64,000 bases of DNA from Microbacterium sp. EST19A (lineage in GTDB: Bacteria > Actinomycetota > Actinomycetes > Actinomycetales > Microbacteriaceae). Location: positions 1,949,966-2,013,965 of the forward strand of contig NZ_JAHXYZ010000001.1 of NCBI RefSeq assembly GCF_019969685.1. Direction: 5' to 3'. Under the pieces are notes generated by a model. That model searched no databases and was not told the DNA's origin. It saw nothing but the letters and a program-made list of their open reading frames with translations. Both the position numbers and the translations under genes were made by a program. Of the stretch, positions 1 through 9,150 are shown in pieces (position 1 is the first letter of the stretch; each line of letters begins with the position of its first letter).

Positions 1-580
1 TCGTGTCGATGCGGCGGTCGCTGGAGATGACGACGACGGCGATGCCGGCGTCTCGCAGCTGCTGGCGGATCTCCTTGGGGCCGATCGTGGTGTCGGTCAG
101 GATGACGGTCGGCGCGAGTTCGAGGATCGCCTCGGCGTTCAGCGAGTGACCGGTCTTCGTGACGACCGGCAGGTCCTCGGTCCCGGCGAAGTCGGTGGAG
201 GAGTCGCGGCCGACCACCTGATCGCCGAGGCCGAGCGCGAACACGGTCGACGCGATCGTCCCGGAGATGTCGATGGGGAGGATGCGGTCGACGTCGGTGA
301 TGGTCACGGCACGGCCCTCGCTGTCGGTGACGGACACCGGCAGCTTGGGTGCCGTGTCGTCGTCGACCGGCTCGATCGTGTGGTTCGGCAGGCAGGCTGT
401 CGACCCTCCCGTGACGGCGCGCACGTCGTCGACCAGGTCGAGAGAAGCGAGGGGGACGGATGCCTGCGGGCAGGCATCCACAGACTCCGACGGCGCGGCT
501 GCGGTCGCGCCCGGCTCCGCGCACGCGGTGAGCCCGACGGCGAGAGCGGCTGCGAAGAAGAGGGCAAGAACGCGTCGCAT
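1..580 (-). CDS. hmuT: Heme/iron ABC transporter substrate-binding lipoprotein (HmuT-like), 3' end outside window
   Basis: The first 193 residues are visible. They begin with a lipoprotein signal (MRRVLALFFAAALAVGLTAC) whose lipobox LTAC would be cleaved and lipidated at Cys20. A low-complexity linker follows, then a periplasmic-binding fold with VTITDVDRILPID and a segment ending ELAPTVILTDTTIGP, typical of the cobalamin/heme/siderophore binding family (BtuF/HmuT). Such proteins hand heme or ferric chelates to a membrane permease and ATPase; those genes would lie downstream, before base 1. An iron box overlaps the start codon, and the divergent neighbour is an HtaA-domain protein, so heme is the likely ligand. 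A ferric-siderophore ligand cannot be excluded. Confidence 0.75.
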   Translation of the reverse strand, partial: MRRVLALFFAAALAVGLTACAEPGATAAAPSESVDACPQASVPLASLDLVDDVRAVTGGSTACLPNHTIEPVDDDTAPKLPVSVTDSEGRAVTITDVDRILPIDISGTIASTVFALGLGDQVVGRDSSTDFAGTEDLPVVTKTGHSLNAEAILELAPTVILTDTTIGPKEIRQQLRDAGIAVVVISSDRRIDT

Positions 581-598
581 TAGGCAAGGCTATCCTAA
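580..598. promoter_or_regulatory. DtxR/IdeR-type iron box
   Basis: TTAGGCAAGGCTATCCTAA is a near-perfect 19-bp dyad matching the known DtxR/IdeR consensus TTAGGTTAGGCTAACCTAA at 15 to 16 positions. It abuts the start codon of the HmuT-like gene, so iron-loaded repressor bound here would block its transcription or a near-leaderless start. Binding is inferred from sequence only. Confidence 0.8.
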
Positions 599-648
599 AA
601 CTTGACGCGGTCCGAGGCAGCCCCCTACGCTCAGGAAGGTGGGCTTAC

Positions 649-667
649 TTAGCTAAGCCTAACCAAT
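649..667. promoter_or_regulatory. Second, weaker iron box facing the HtaA-domain gene
   Basis: TTAGCTAAGCCTAACCAAT matches the same 19-bp iron-box consensus at about 14 positions. It lies about 80 bp upstream of the HtaA-domain gene and about 50 bp from the first box, so each divergent promoter seems to have its own operator. Confidence 0.65.
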
Positions 668-743
668 CCTCATCCCTTCGCCCGACTGCATTGCGGCACC
701 GCCGGCGCGCGTGTCCGCGTGCCCCGGGGTCCGGAGAGAACCC

Positions 744-3700
744 GTGAACGACACAGCAATCGCCCTCAGAACGAGCAGCCGCCTCCGCGTGCTGATCGCC
801 GCCCTCATCTCCTTCCTCCTCGTCGCCGCGGGAGCGGTGGTGGCCGCTCCCGCGCACGCCGCCGACGGCAGCGTCACCTCGACCGTCACCGCCGCATCGC
901 CGTCGGGCGTGACCGTGCAGGTGCAGGCATCCGGACTCCCGGACGTCGCCGGGGCCTACGCCGCGCTCATCGTCAAGGGCACCGAAGGGTCGATCTCGGC
1001 GGGCGGCGGATACGCGGCGTTCGCGATGCCGTTCCCCGCGGTGAGCGCGGGAGCGAGCTCGTTCACCCTCACGGCCGCGGCAGGATCGCTCGACCGCACG
1101 AAGACCTACGAGGTGCTGGTCTGGAAGCAGCACTCGAACCCGGACGCGACGACGATCTACGCCCGCGGCGACGTCGGGATCACCGGCGAGCAGTGGGATG
1201 CCGTCTTCGGTGCGGCGCCGGGAACGGACCCGGGCACGGATCCCGGCACGGACCCGGGTACGGACCCCGGCACGGACCCGGGTACGGACCCGGGTACGGA
1301 CCCGGGTACGGACCCGGGCACCGACCCCGGTACGGACCCCGGCACCGACCCGGGCACGCCCCCGGCATCCGCGGCGATCTCGGTGTTCCTCGCTGACGGG
1401 ACGACTCCTGCCGAGGGTGTTGCGCTCCAGGCGGGCGACAAGGTCGTCGTGAAGGGCTCGGGCTATGACCCGACGGCGAACGTCGGCGGTCGGGGCGTCC
1501 CGATCCCGTCGAACCTTCCGCAGGGCACGTACGTGGTCTTCGGCAACTTCGGTGCGACGTGGCAGCCCTCGACCGGTGCGGCGTCGTCGATGCGCTCCGT
1601 CGGCGCGCAGGCATGGGCGCTCTCGGAGAGCGTCCTGAACCAGGTGCCGGCGCAGTATCAGGCAGCGATCCGCGCGCAGTGGGTGGACATCGCCGCGGAC
1701 GGCACGTTCCAGGCGACACTGACGCTGAAGGACACGGCGGCGACGCCCGGGTCCTACGGTGTCTACACCTACGGCGCCGGCGGCGTGGTCAACGCCGACC
1801 AGGAGCGCAGCGTCGCCCTGAACTACGCCATCACCCCGAAGATCTCCGTGACCTCTGCGGTCTCCCCCGCGGCATCCGGAATCACCGCGACCGTCGCGGG
1901 TACGGACTTCGGTGCGGCGACGGGTGTGTACGCGGCCCTGATCGAGACGGGGACGGAGGCGGACGTCACCGCGGGTGGTGGCTTCCTCGCGATGCAGTAC
2001 GTGCGCGGCATCTCGGGCGGCGCGTTCACGGTCGATCTGATCGCGGCGGCGGCCGACCTCGACCGCACGAAGACCTACGAGGTGATCGTGTGGAAGCAGC
2101 ACACGATGCCGAACGCCGACACGATCCTCGCCCGCTCGGCCGTCGCGATCAGCGACGCGGATTGGGACGCCATCGCCCCGGAGCCGGTCTCGCCGTCGAT
2201 CTCGGTGTTCCTCGCCGACGGGACGACTCCCGCGGAGGGCGTCGCGCTCAAGGCCGGCGACAAGGTCGTCGTGAAGGGCTCGGGCTACGACCCGACAGCG
2301 AACGTCGGCGGCCGCGGGGCTCCGATCCCGTCGAACCTTCCCCAGGGCACCTACGTGGTCTTCGGCAACTTCGCCTCGACCTGGCAGCCGTCCACGGGTG
2401 CAGCGTCGTCGACGCGCTCCGTCGGCGCGCAGGCATGGGCGCTCGCCGAGAGCGTGCTCGACCAGGTGCCGGCGCAATACCAGGCCGCGATCCGCGCGCA
2501 GTGGGTGGACATCGCCGCGGACGGCACGTTCCAGGCCACGCTGACGCTGAAGGATGCCGCGGCATCCCCCGGCTCCTACGGCGTCTACACCTATGGCGCA
2601 GGCGGCGTCGTCAACGCCGACCAGGAGCGCAGCGTCGCCCTCGACTACGCGATCACGCCGGTCGTCACGAACACCGTGAAGGCGGCCACGGCTGCCGACG
2701 GCCTGACCGTCACGACCGCGGCGTCGAAGCTCGGCGCGATCACGGGGGCGTATGTCGCGCTGATCGAGGAGGGCACCGAGGCGGATGTCACCGCCGGCGG
2801 CGGCTTCCTCGCCATGCAGTACGTGCGTCCGGTCTCGGGTGGCGCGTTCACGGTCGATCTGACCGCGGCGGCGGCCGACCTCGACCGCACGACGACCTAT
2901 GAGGTGATTGTGTGGAAGCAGCACACGATGCCGAACGCCGACACGATCCTCGCCCGAGGAACCGTCGCGGTGAGTGACAGCGAATGGGACAAGATCTTCC
3001 CCGCTTCGGCATCCGTCACCACCACGGTGAAGACCGCGACGGCCGCGGACGGGCTGACCGTCAGCGCCGCCGCGGCCAATCTCGGAGACATCACCGGCGC
3101 CTACGTCGCGCTGATCGAGGCGGGAACGGAGGCGGATGTCACCGCGGGCGGCGGTTTCCTCGCGATGCAGTTCGTCCGGAACGTCACCTGGGGCGCATTC
3201 AGCGTCGACCTCACGACGGCCGCCGCCACGCTCGATCGCACGAAGACCTACGAGGTCATCGTCTGGCAGCAGCACACGATGCCGAACGCCGACACGATGC
3301 TCGCCCGGTCCACGGTGACGATCACCGAGGCGCAATGGGACGCCCTGCTCGGCAAGAAGCCGGAGGAGCCGAAGCCGCCGGTGACCCCGGTGACCCCGCC
3401 GGCCAACGTCCCCGGGGGTTCGCTCCGCTGGGCGATCTCCTCGTCGTTCGTGAACTACATCACAGGTCCGATCGCGCAGGGCTCGATCGCCGTGTCCGAC
3501 GGAGCGACGCGCTCGGGCGGGCAGTTCCAGTTCGGCCAGTCGGTCGGCGGGGACTTCGATGTCGCGACCGGCCTCGGCAGCGTCGCGTACCGCGGCGCCG
3601 TGCGCTTCACCGGGCACCACGGCGTGCTCGACGTCACGATCGCGAACCCGGTGATCCGCGTGACGTCGGCGAACGCCGCGACGCTGTACGTGTCGAGCGG

Positions 3701-4955
3701 TGGAGCGCAGATCGCGTTCGCCACGCTCGACCTGGGCAGTGCGGGGCGCACCACGGGGGCCGGTGCGGTGAGCTACATCGCCGCTCCCGCGACGCTGACG
3801 GATGCCGGGCGCGACCGCGTCCTGTCGGGCAACCCGACCGCGCTGAACCCGGTCACCTTCACGATCGGCTCGGCGGCGGCTGCGCCGGCCGGTACGACGG
3901 GCACGGTGGCGGCGGCATCCGTCAAGGCGAAGGCGACGCTCCCGTCGACTCCGCCCGCGACGGACGGCATCGTGATCGACGACGAGAACCTCGCCGCCCT
4001 CGAGGCCGGCAGCGCGGCGACGATCTCCGCCGCCGGCTTCCAGCCGAACGAGGACGGAATCCAGGTCGTCGTCTACTCGACGCCGGTGCTGCTCGAGACG
4101 GTGACGGCGGATGCCACTGGCGTCGCGACCTGGTCGGGCACGTTGCCGGCCAGCCTCGAGGACGGCCCGCACACCCTGACCCTGCAGGGCTCGGTCGACC
4201 GCGGCCTCGCGTTCACACTGACCCGCGCGGTCACCGCGATCGGTGCGTGCACGGTCGAGGGGGCGACGCTGAAGTGGGGGTACAAGGAGTCCTTCCGCAC
4301 CTACATCGAGGGCATCGCGAAGGGCGGCTGGACGCTCACCGACGTGGCGTACCAGTACCCGGACTACGTCTGGGCGAACGGCTCCGGCTCGTTCGACGAC
4401 GAGACCCTCGCAGGCCTCGTCACCTACGGCGGCAGCATCACCTTCACGGGTCATGAGGGCGCGCTCAACACCACGCTGGCCGACGCCCGCGTCGAGCTCG
4501 CCGGCGACACCGGGTACCTCGTGTTCGATGTGACGGGCACCACGCAGGACGGCGCCAGCGTCGACCAGCAGGGCGTGCGTCTCGCGGAGTTCGCGCTCGG
4601 CGACGCCGCGGTGGTCGACGGAGTCCTGTCGTTGGATGCCGTTCCGACGAGGCTCACCGAGGCAGGTTCCGCCGCATTCGGCACCTACGCCGCGGGCGAG
4701 GCGCTCGACCCGGTCACCGCGGTGATCCCGGTGGACGCCGAGTGCGGCGTCGCGGCGCCGGCGGAGGACGAGACCGACTCGGACGCGACCGCAGCGGTCA
4801 CCGCGGCGACCACACCGGCCATCACGGAGGGTGCTCCGGTGTGGCCGTGGATCGTCGGCGGGCTCGTCGTCGTCGCGCTCGCCGCGGCGGGTGGTGTGCT
4901 CATCGCGCGCCGTGGTCGCACGGGTGAGTCGGCGGAGGCGACGACGGAGGTCTGA
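744..4955 (+). CDS. Large HtaA-domain surface protein, probable heme/hemoglobin receptor
   Basis: A protein of about 1,403 residues. The GTG at 744 is preferred over GTG 711 because GGAGA lies a few bases upstream. Order seen: signal peptide ending AAPAHAA; four copies of a roughly 110-residue module containing GAYVALIE and WKQHTMPNADT; two copies of a roughly 150-residue module starting ISVFLADGTTPAEGV; a GTDP-repeat linker between the first copies; two HtaA domains (near residues 894-1040 and 1176-1330); and a C-terminal membrane helix followed by ARRGR. In Corynebacterium HtaA domains heme is bound through conserved Tyr and His; FVNYITG/FTGHHG and FRTYIEG/FTGHEG supply such residues here. 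No LPXTG motif was seen, so anchoring is by the C-terminal helix. Iron repression is inferred from the upstream boxes. Confidence 0.85.
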   Translation: MNDTAIALRTSSRLRVLIAALISFLLVAAGAVVAAPAHAADGSVTSTVTAASPSGVTVQVQASGLPDVAGAYAALIVKGTEGSISAGGGYAAFAMPFPAVSAGASSFTLTAAAGSLDRTKTYEVLVWKQHSNPDATTIYARGDVGITGEQWDAVFGAAPGTDPGTDPGTDPGTDPGTDPGTDPGTDPGTDPGTDPGTDPGTDPGTPPASAAISVFLADGTTPAEGVALQAGDKVVVKGSGYDPTANVGGRGVPIPSNLPQGTYVVFGNFGATWQPSTGAASSMRSVGAQAWALSESVLNQVPAQYQAAIRAQWVDIAADGTFQATLTLKDTAATPGSYGVYTYGAGGVVNADQERSVALNYAITPKISVTSAVSPAASGITATVAGTDFGAATGVYAALIETGTEADVTAGGGFLAMQYVRGISGGAFTVDLIAAAADLDRTKTYEVIVWKQHTMPNADTILARSAVAISDADWDAIAPEPVSPSISVFLADGTTPAEGVALKAGDKVVVKGSGYDPTANVGGRGAPIPSNLPQGTYVVFGNFASTWQPSTGAASSTRSVGAQAWALAESVLDQVPAQYQAAIRAQWVDIAADGTFQATLTLKDAAASPGSYGVYTYGAGGVVNADQERSVALDYAITPVVTNTVKAATAADGLTVTTAASKLGAITGAYVALIEEGTEADVTAGGGFLAMQYVRPVSGGAFTVDLTAAAADLDRTTTYEVIVWKQHTMPNADTILARGTVAVSDSEWDKIFPASASVTTTVKTATAADGLTVSAAAANLGDITGAYVALIEAGTEADVTAGGGFLAMQFVRNVTWGAFSVDLTTAAATLDRTKTYEVIVWQQHTMPNADTMLARSTVTITEAQWDALLGKKPEEPKPPVTPVTPPANVPGGSLRWAISSSFVNYITGPIAQGSIAVSDGATRSGGQFQFGQSVGGDFDVATGLGSVAYRGAVRFTGHHGVLDVTIANPVIRVTSANAATLYVSSGGAQIAFATLDLGSAGRTTGAGAVSYIAAPATLTDAGRDRVLSGNPTALNPVTFTIGSAAAAPAGTTGTVAAASVKAKATLPSTPPATDGIVIDDENLAALEAGSAATISAAGFQPNEDGIQVVVYSTPVLLETVTADATGVATWSGTLPASLEDGPHTLTLQGSVDRGLAFTLTRAVTAIGACTVEGATLKWGYKESFRTYIEGIAKGGWTLTDVAYQYPDYVWANGSGSFDDETLAGLVTYGGSITFTGHEGALNTTLADARVELAGDTGYLVFDVTGTTQDGASVDQQGVRLAEFALGDAAVVDGVLSLDAVPTRLTEAGSAAFGTYAAGEALDPVTAVIPVDAECGVAAPAEDETDSDATAAVTAATTPAITEGAPVWPWIVGGLVVVALAAAGGVLIARRGRTGESAEATTEV
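1221..1358 (+). repeat. In-frame 12-bp tandem repeats encoding GTDP units
   Basis: About eleven near-identical 12-bp units (GGCACGGACCCG and variants) encode a Gly-Thr-Asp-Pro linker in the HtaA-domain protein. Such arrays usually form extended, wall-spanning spacers and vary in copy number by slippage. Confidence 0.9.
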
Positions 4956-4980
4956 TCCGTTCGGGCCGTCCGGGTACAGA

Positions 4981-5049
4981 TGCAGGACCAGATCACGGAT
5001 GCAGGCCGAGATCGACGATCTCGACCTGCATCCGTGATCTCGACCTGCA
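4981..5049. repeat. 34-bp near-perfect inverted repeat after the HtaA-domain gene
   Basis: Arms 4981-5014 and 5016-5049 pair with only a few mismatches around one central base. Each arm carries the 14-mer TGCAGG(T/C)CGAGATC or its complement, so GATCTCGACCTGCA also occurs as a direct repeat. It could terminate the upstream transcript, but arms this long without a T-tract look more like a REP-type palindromic element. Confidence 0.7.
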
Positions 5050-5103
5050 AAGCGCCAGGGCACACGGGCTGCGGGCTGATCGCAACGGTGGGAGAATGGA
5101 CAC

Positions 5104-5418
5104 ATGGCTCCCACCGATTCCCACCAGACCGTCGAGGCGACCGTGCGTCGCGTGCCTCGCTATGGCGTGTTCATGGGCATCGGCGTGGTGGTCGGCGTCA
5201 TCGCCGCTGCCCTGCTCACCTGGGCGGGCAGCTTCGAGCAGTCGCAGGCGCTCGACGTCGTCTATCCGCCCGCCCAGGTCTTCGGATTCCTGCTGCTGTG
5301 GACCGCGCCGATCGGTCTCGCACTCGGCGGTGTCGTCGGCATCATCCTCGAACGCGTCGCCCGTCGACACGACCGCGTGGTCAGGGTCGACCGCGAGACC
5401 GTCGTCGAGACGGACTAG
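5104..5418 (+). CDS. Small two-helix membrane protein, unknown function
   Basis: A 104-residue protein. After a short polar N-terminus there are two hydrophobic helices, GVFMGIGVVVGVIAAALLTW and a second around FGFLLLWTAPIGLALGGVVG, then a basic tail (RVARRHDRVVRV) likely to be cytoplasmic. I do not recognise a family; it looks like one of the conserved hypothetical membrane proteins of Microbacteriaceae. The next gene starts 5 bases after its stop, so the two are probably co-transcribed. Confidence 0.7.
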   Translation: MAPTDSHQTVEATVRRVPRYGVFMGIGVVVGVIAAALLTWAGSFEQSQALDVVYPPAQVFGFLLLWTAPIGLALGGVVGIILERVARRHDRVVRVDRETVVETD

Positions 5419-5422
5419 TCCT

Positions 5423-5845
5423 GTGGGAGGCACCGACATCGGGGGCAGCGGCCTGTCCGTCCTCAGCGCGACGTCCATCGCGGCGGAACTGGCGCTGGTC
5501 ACCGACCACTGGACGCCGAGGGTCGTCGGTCAGGTCAACGACCAGTACATCAAGGTGGCCAAGCTGCTCGGAGAGCTCGTCTGGCACGCCCACGAGCACG
5601 AGGACGAGATGTTCCTCGTCGTCTCGGGCGACCTTCTCATCCAGCTCGAGGGCGATCGGGAGGTCCGCCTCGGTCCGGGGGAGTTCTTCGTCGTGCCTCG
5701 CGGCGTGCGCCACAATCCCGTCGCCGAGAGCGAGGTCGAGATCGTCCTCATCGAGACGGTGACGACCGCGCACACGGGAGACGTGACCGTCGAGCGCACG
5801 GTGCCGTTGGACCGGCAGATCGGCTCGTTCGCCCCGGAGGGGTGA
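5423..5845 (+). CDS. Single-domain cupin protein
   Basis: About 140 residues with a cupin barrel. Motif 1 is seen as WHAHEHEDEMFLVVSGDLLI, giving the His-x-His and Glu metal ligands, and motif 2 as PGEFFVVPRGVRHNPVA, giving the last His. Such proteins bind a divalent metal; enzymatic and sensory members exist and the substrate cannot be read from the sequence. The GTG start follows the previous stop closely with a weak ribosome-binding site, so translation may depend on coupling. Confidence 0.75.
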   Translation: MGGTDIGGSGLSVLSATSIAAELALVTDHWTPRVVGQVNDQYIKVAKLLGELVWHAHEHEDEMFLVVSGDLLIQLEGDREVRLGPGEFFVVPRGVRHNPVAESEVEIVLIETVTTAHTGDVTVERTVPLDRQIGSFAPEG

Positions 5846-5863
5846 CGACCTCGCCGGCTCGCG

Positions 5864-6469
5864 CTACGCGAGTTCGGCGATCACCGGACGGATGGCGGCA
5901 TCGAACGCCACGACATCGCGGCGGAGTCCGTCGGTCACGGCGACGGTGAGGGCGCCGATCCACCAGATGCCGCGCTGCGAGAACGGCAGCACCTGCACGT
6001 TCAGCTCGAACGAGTGCGCTCGCCGGCCGACTTCGCGCTCGAATTCCGCGATGGCGCTCGCGTAGGCCCGGTACGCGTCGCCGCCGGTGTTGCTCTTCAT
6101 CGAGTGCACGTAGCGGTCATGCGCGGCGCGCGCATAGCGGAGAGCCGATTCGCCGTGGGGCGCGATCGCGGCGCCCAGCTCGGCAGCGCCGGTCGCGGGC
6201 AGGGCGACGAGCGTGTCGAAGCCGTCGATGAGCTCGAGCGGCACCTCCGACGGATGGGCACGCGGCTCGACCGTCATGTCCCAGTACTGCCGCCACTGCT
6301 CCTCCACAGCATCCGAGGCGTCGACGGCATCCGGTGCGCGTACGGCGAGCTCGCGAAGGCTCGGGAGGTCTTCCGGCACCCGGATCCCGAGCATCTGGCG
6401 CAGCGCGAGCGCGACGAGCACCGGAACGCTCGCGTCTTCGCGGATGAGCCACTGCGGCTTGTCGGCCAT
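5864..6469 (-). CDS. Conserved hypothetical protein, 201 aa
   Basis: The start is MADKPQWLIREDASVP. The protein is soluble and Ala/Glu-rich, with a helical C-terminal half around AIAEFEREVGRRAHSFELNVQVLPF and ending AIRPVIAELA. No signal peptide, membrane segment or catalytic motif was found and I do not assign a function. It is transcribed away from purM; the 86 bp between them must hold both promoters. Codon use is like its neighbours, so it is likely a real native gene. Confidence 0.6.
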   Translation of the reverse strand: MADKPQWLIREDASVPVLVALALRQMLGIRVPEDLPSLRELAVRAPDAVDASDAVEEQWRQYWDMTVEPRAHPSEVPLELIDGFDTLVALPATGAAELGAAIAPHGESALRYARAAHDRYVHSMKSNTGGDAYRAYASAIAEFEREVGRRAHSFELNVQVLPFSQRGIWWIGALTVAVTDGLRRDVVAFDAAIRPVIAELA

Positions 6470-6555
6470 GGCCCCATCGTAGGCGGGAGCGGGGTCATGG
6501 TCCGAGGTCTGTTTCGGCGGAGAGCCGGGTCGGTCGTGGGCGGTAGGCTGGACGG

Positions 6556-7671
6556 GTGGCTGCCTCCCCCACCAATCCCTATTCCGAAGCCGGCGTCGAC
6601 ACCGCTGCAGGTGATCTTGCCGTCGAGCTGATGAAGTCTTCCGTGCGCGCGACGCACGGCCCCGAAGTGCTCGGCGGTGTCGGTGGATTCGCCGGCCTGT
6701 TCGACGCCAGCGCGCTGCGCGACTTCCGTCGCCCGCTGCTCGCGACCAGCACCGACGGGGTCGGCACGAAGGTCGCGATCGCGCAGGCGATCGACAAGCA
6801 CGACACGATCGGCCAGGACCTGGTCGGGATGGTCGTCGACGACATCGTCGTGGTGGGTGCGAAGCCGCTCTTCATGACCGACTACATCGCGTGCGGCAAG
6901 GTCGTCCCCGAGCGCATCGCCGACATCGTCCGCGGTATCGCCGACGCCTGCTCGGCGACGGGCACGGCGCTGGTCGGCGGCGAGACCGCCGAGCACCCGG
7001 GTCTGCTCGGGCCGCGCGACTACGACGTGGCGGGCGCGGCGACCGGAGTCGTCGAAGCCGACGCCATCCTCGGCGCCGATCGGGTTCAGGACGGCGACGC
7101 GGTGATCGCGGTGTCCTCGAGCGGGCTGCACTCCAACGGCTACTCGCTCGTGCGTCACATCGTCACCCGCGCGGGCATCGGCTACGGCGACAACGCCGCC
7201 GACTTCGGCGTGACCTGGGGCGAGGCGCTCCTCGAGCCGACGCGTCTGTACACGCTGCCGCTGCTGCGCCTGATCGATGCGCTGCCCGGGGGAGTGCACG
7301 CGCTGAGCCACGTCACCGGCGGCGGCATCGCGGCGAACCTCGCACGTGTGCTCCCGCAGGGCAGCTGGGCCGAAGTCGATCGCAGCACGTGGTCGCCGAG
7401 CCCGGTCTTCCGCGTGCTGAGCGATATCGCCGGCTCCACGCTGGAGTCGGCCGAGGGCACCTGGAACCTCGGGATCGGATTCCTCGCGATCATCGCCGCT
7501 GACAAGAAGGATGCCGCGATCGCGGCACTGAACGCCGAGGGCATGCCCTCGTGGCAGGTCGGGACCGTCGGCTTCGGCGCGCGTCCGGCCGGCGAATTCG
7601 AACAGGGCGCCAAAGGCGTCGACGGTGGAGCGGTGCGCCTGGTCGGCGCCTACGCGGACGGAGCGAAGTAA
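6556..7671 (+). CDS. purM: Phosphoribosylformylglycinamidine cyclo-ligase (AIR synthetase)
   Basis: A 371-residue cytosolic enzyme that closes formylglycinamidine ribotide to AIR using ATP, the fifth step of purine synthesis. Seen: an N-terminal YSEAGVDTAAGDLAVELMK segment, the metal/ATP region TSTDGVGTKVAIAQ, GQDLVGMVVDDIVVVGA, GGETAEHPG, and the C-terminal family signature SSSGLHSNGYSLVR. Length is normal for the family. The start is GTG. purF follows after 6 bases, an arrangement that suggests joint control of the pathway. Confidence 0.97.
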   Translation: MAASPTNPYSEAGVDTAAGDLAVELMKSSVRATHGPEVLGGVGGFAGLFDASALRDFRRPLLATSTDGVGTKVAIAQAIDKHDTIGQDLVGMVVDDIVVVGAKPLFMTDYIACGKVVPERIADIVRGIADACSATGTALVGGETAEHPGLLGPRDYDVAGAATGVVEADAILGADRVQDGDAVIAVSSSGLHSNGYSLVRHIVTRAGIGYGDNAADFGVTWGEALLEPTRLYTLPLLRLIDALPGGVHALSHVTGGGIAANLARVLPQGSWAEVDRSTWSPSPVFRVLSDIAGSTLESAEGTWNLGIGFLAIIAADKKDAAIAALNAEGMPSWQVGTVGFGARPAGEFEQGAKGVDGGAVRLVGAYADGAK

Positions 7672-7677
7672 GAGCCC

Positions 7678-9150
7678 ATGTGCGGCATCGTCGGAATGGT
7701 GGGCTCTGCCCCGGTCAATCAGGACATCTACGACGCACTCCTGCTGCTGCAGCACCGCGGCCAGGATGCGACGGGCATCGCCACGGCGGAGGCCAACGGC
7801 GTCATGCACAACGCGAAGGCGCAGGGCATGGTCCGCGAGGCGTTCCGCACGCGTGACATGCGGGCCCTCCTCGGCAACGTCGGCCTCGGCCACGTGCGCT
7901 ACGCCACCAAGGGCACCGCGTCGAACGAGGAGGAGATGCAGCCGTTCTACGTGAACGCGCCCTACGGCATCATCCTCATCCACAACGGCAACCTCACCAA
8001 CACGCGTGAGCTGACCGCCGACATGGCCAAGCGCGACCGGCGCCACCTCAACTCCTCCAGCGACACCGAGCTGCTGCTCAACGTGCTCGCGGGCGAGCTG
8101 CAGGCCACGACCTCCGCGGTCGACCTCGACTCCGAGCGCGTCTTCGAGGCGGTCGCCCGCACCCAGGCGCGCATCGAGGGCGCCTACGCGGTGATCGCCG
8201 TGATCGCCGGATACGGTCTCCTCGCATTCCGCGACCCGTTCGGCATCCGTCCGCTCATCCTCGGGCGCCGGCCGTCGACGGTCGCAGGCGCTGAAGGCCG
8301 CGACGAGTGGGTCGTCACGAGCGAGTCCCTCGTGCTCGAGAACGGCGACTACGAGATCGTCCGCGAGGTCGAGCCGGGTGAGGCCGTCTTCATCACGAAC
8401 GACGGAACCCTCTACAGCAAGCTGTGCGCGCCCGAGGTGCACCTCGCGCCGTGCGCGTTCGAGTACGTGTACCTCGCGCGTCCTGACTCGGTCATGAACG
8501 GCATCTCGGTCTACGAGTCGCGGCTGCGCATGGGCGATCGTCTCGCCGACACGATCGCCAAGCATGTGCCGATGGACAAGATCGACGTGGTCATGCCGAT
8601 CCCCGACTCGTCACGGCCCGCCGCGATGGAGGTCGCCCGCAAGCTCGGCATCGAGTACCGCGAGGGCTTCTACAAGAACCGCTACGTCGGCCGCACCTTC
8701 ATCATGCCGGGGCAGGCCGTGCGCAAGAAGAGCGTGCGCCAGAAGCTCAACGCGATGTCGACCGAGTTCCAGGGCAAGAACGTGCTCCTCATCGACGACT
8801 CCATCGTGCGCGGCACCACTTCGAAGGAGATCATCCAGATGGCGCGGGATGCCGGCGCCGCCTCGGTGACCTTCGCGTCCGCGGCGCCGCCGGTGCGGCA
8901 TCCGCACGTCTACGGCATCAACATGCCGTCGCGTCACGAACTGATCGCGCACGGCCGGACGATCCCCGAGATCGCGGAGGAGCTCGGCTGCGATCACCTC
9001 GTCTACCAGGAGGTCGAAGACCTCAAGGCCGCGATCATCGAGGGCTCCGCTCTGACAGATCTCGACATGAGCTGCTTCGACGGCCGGTACGTCACCGGCA
9101 CCGTCTCCGACGAATACCTCGCCTGGGTGGAGGGGTCGCAGACCTCGTGA
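7678..9150 (+). CDS. purF: Amidophosphoribosyltransferase
   Basis: A 490-residue enzyme that catalyses the committed step of purine synthesis, moving glutamine nitrogen to PRPP. It begins MCGIVGMVG, so the class II glutaminase Cys is exposed by removal of Met alone and no propeptide is present. Further motifs are LQHRGQDATGIAT, GHVRYATKG, the Arg-rich KNRYVGRTFI stretch, and the PRPP loop VLLIDDSIVRGTTS. It follows purM directly, and its stop overlaps the start of the next gene by 4 bp. Confidence 0.97.
   Translation: MCGIVGMVGSAPVNQDIYDALLLLQHRGQDATGIATAEANGVMHNAKAQGMVREAFRTRDMRALLGNVGLGHVRYATKGTASNEEEMQPFYVNAPYGIILIHNGNLTNTRELTADMAKRDRRHLNSSSDTELLLNVLAGELQATTSAVDLDSERVFEAVARTQARIEGAYAVIAVIAGYGLLAFRDPFGIRPLILGRRPSTVAGAEGRDEWVVTSESLVLENGDYEIVREVEPGEAVFITNDGTLYSKLCAPEVHLAPCAFEYVYLARPDSVMNGISVYESRLRMGDRLADTIAKHVPMDKIDVVMPIPDSSRPAAMEVARKLGIEYREGFYKNRYVGRTFIMPGQAVRKKSVRQKLNAMSTEFQGKNVLLIDDSIVRGTTSKEIIQMARDAGAASVTFASAAPPVRHPHVYGINMPSRHELIAHGRTIPEIAEELGCDHLVYQEVEDLKAAIIEGSALTDLDMSCFDGRYVTGTVSDEYLAWVEGSQTS

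Noticed and set aside
4840..4955. Sortase-type LPXTG anchor in the HtaA-domain protein
   Set aside because: No LPXTG-like motif precedes the C-terminal helix; anchoring appears to be by the membrane helix itself.
645..5114. A very long minus-strand open frame opposite the HtaA-domain gene
   Set aside because: It is Arg/Asp/Gly-rich with no domain, a typical shadow frame opposite a high-GC gene; the plus-strand frame has signal peptide, repeats and HtaA domains.
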